The notes under the pieces are model-generated. The model was not told the origin of the DNA and searched no databases. It saw nothing but the letters and a program-made list of their open reading frames with translations. Shown here in pieces: positions 5,743-5,794 of a stretch of 5,794 nucleotides of DNA. Position 1 is the first letter of the stretch. Every line of letters starts with the position of its first letter. Source of the stretch: DASRTE01 sp035316885 (GTDB taxonomy: Bacteria; Actinomycetota; Actinomycetes; Jiangellales; Jiangellaceae); contig DATHII010000232.1 of NCBI GenBank assembly GCA_035316885.1, positions 1 to 5,794 of the forward strand, given 5' to 3'. A program made the position numbers and the translations under genes.

Positions 5743-5794
5743 GGGTGGATGGGCGCGATGTTGTGGTTGAGGTGGAACACATTCTCGGGGTCGT
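5724..5794 (-). CDS. C-terminal end of a flavin-dependent oxidase (berberine-bridge type), partial
   Basis: Read on the minus strand from the right edge, the frame gives DPENVFHLNHNIAPIHPEPSTV and then TGA at 5726-5724. The D-P-E/D-N-V-F-x-L-N-x-N-I pattern is the hallmark of the C-terminal berberine/berberine-like segment of FAD-linked oxidases, whose FAD domain would lie to the right of the window. Such enzymes oxidise sugars, alkaloids or other secondary metabolites; the substrate cannot be told from 23 residues. The gene is convergent with the broken GNAT gene, with ten bases between the stops and a shared hairpin. Confidence 0.75.
   Translation of the reverse strand, partial: DPENVFHLNHNIAPIHPEPSTV

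Overview
The window is a GC-rich stretch of chromosome from an actinomycete-type bacterium (Actinomycetota). The evidence is the codon usage, GTG starts, a GTGA stop/start overlap, and the gene order folC - DUF4233 membrane protein - ndk, which is a familiar actinobacterial arrangement. The genus cannot be decided from the sequence alone. Almost everything is ordinary chromosomal housekeeping. I see no transposase, phage, CRISPR, tRNA or rRNA signal.

Layout, left to right. (1) Bases 2-1246 (+) hold the 3' nine-tenths of folC, the folate polyglutamylation ligase, cut by the window edge. (2) Bases 1243-1584 (+) encode a small four-helix DUF4233 membrane protein, translationally coupled to folC. 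(3) Bases 1687-2097 (+) are ndk, nucleoside diphosphate kinase. (4) Bases 2113-2337 (+) encode a 74-aa single-helix protein with a class III (Flp/TadE-like) prepilin signature; it is not accompanied by pilus genes. (5) Bases 2391-3197 (-) are an S-methyl-5'-thioadenosine phosphorylase, convergent with the block above and divergent from the next gene. (6) Bases 3295-5223 (+) encode a B12-binding-type radical SAM protein of the TIGR03960 family. (7) Bases 5224-5350 are non-coding and carry the most unusual feature of the window: four copies of one heptamer in an exactly symmetric nested inverted repeat. (8) Bases 5351-5713 (+) are a GNAT acetyltransferase gene broken by an in-frame TAA and apparently also by an internal deletion. 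(9) Bases 5724-5794 (-) are the last codons of a flavoprotein oxidase with a berberine-bridge-type C-terminus, running off the right edge.

Functionally, folC and ndk belong to one-carbon/nucleotide supply. The MTA phosphorylase recycles adenine and methylthioribose phosphate from polyamine or SAM metabolism. The radical SAM protein is a conserved but functionally unassigned enzyme. Its usual DUF2344 (TIGR03936) partner, fused or adjacent in many genomes, does not follow it here. The strongest candidate for something undescribed is the symmetric repeat array at 5241-5306. It could be an operator for a dimeric or tetrameric regulator, or a transcript-level terminator/attenuator.
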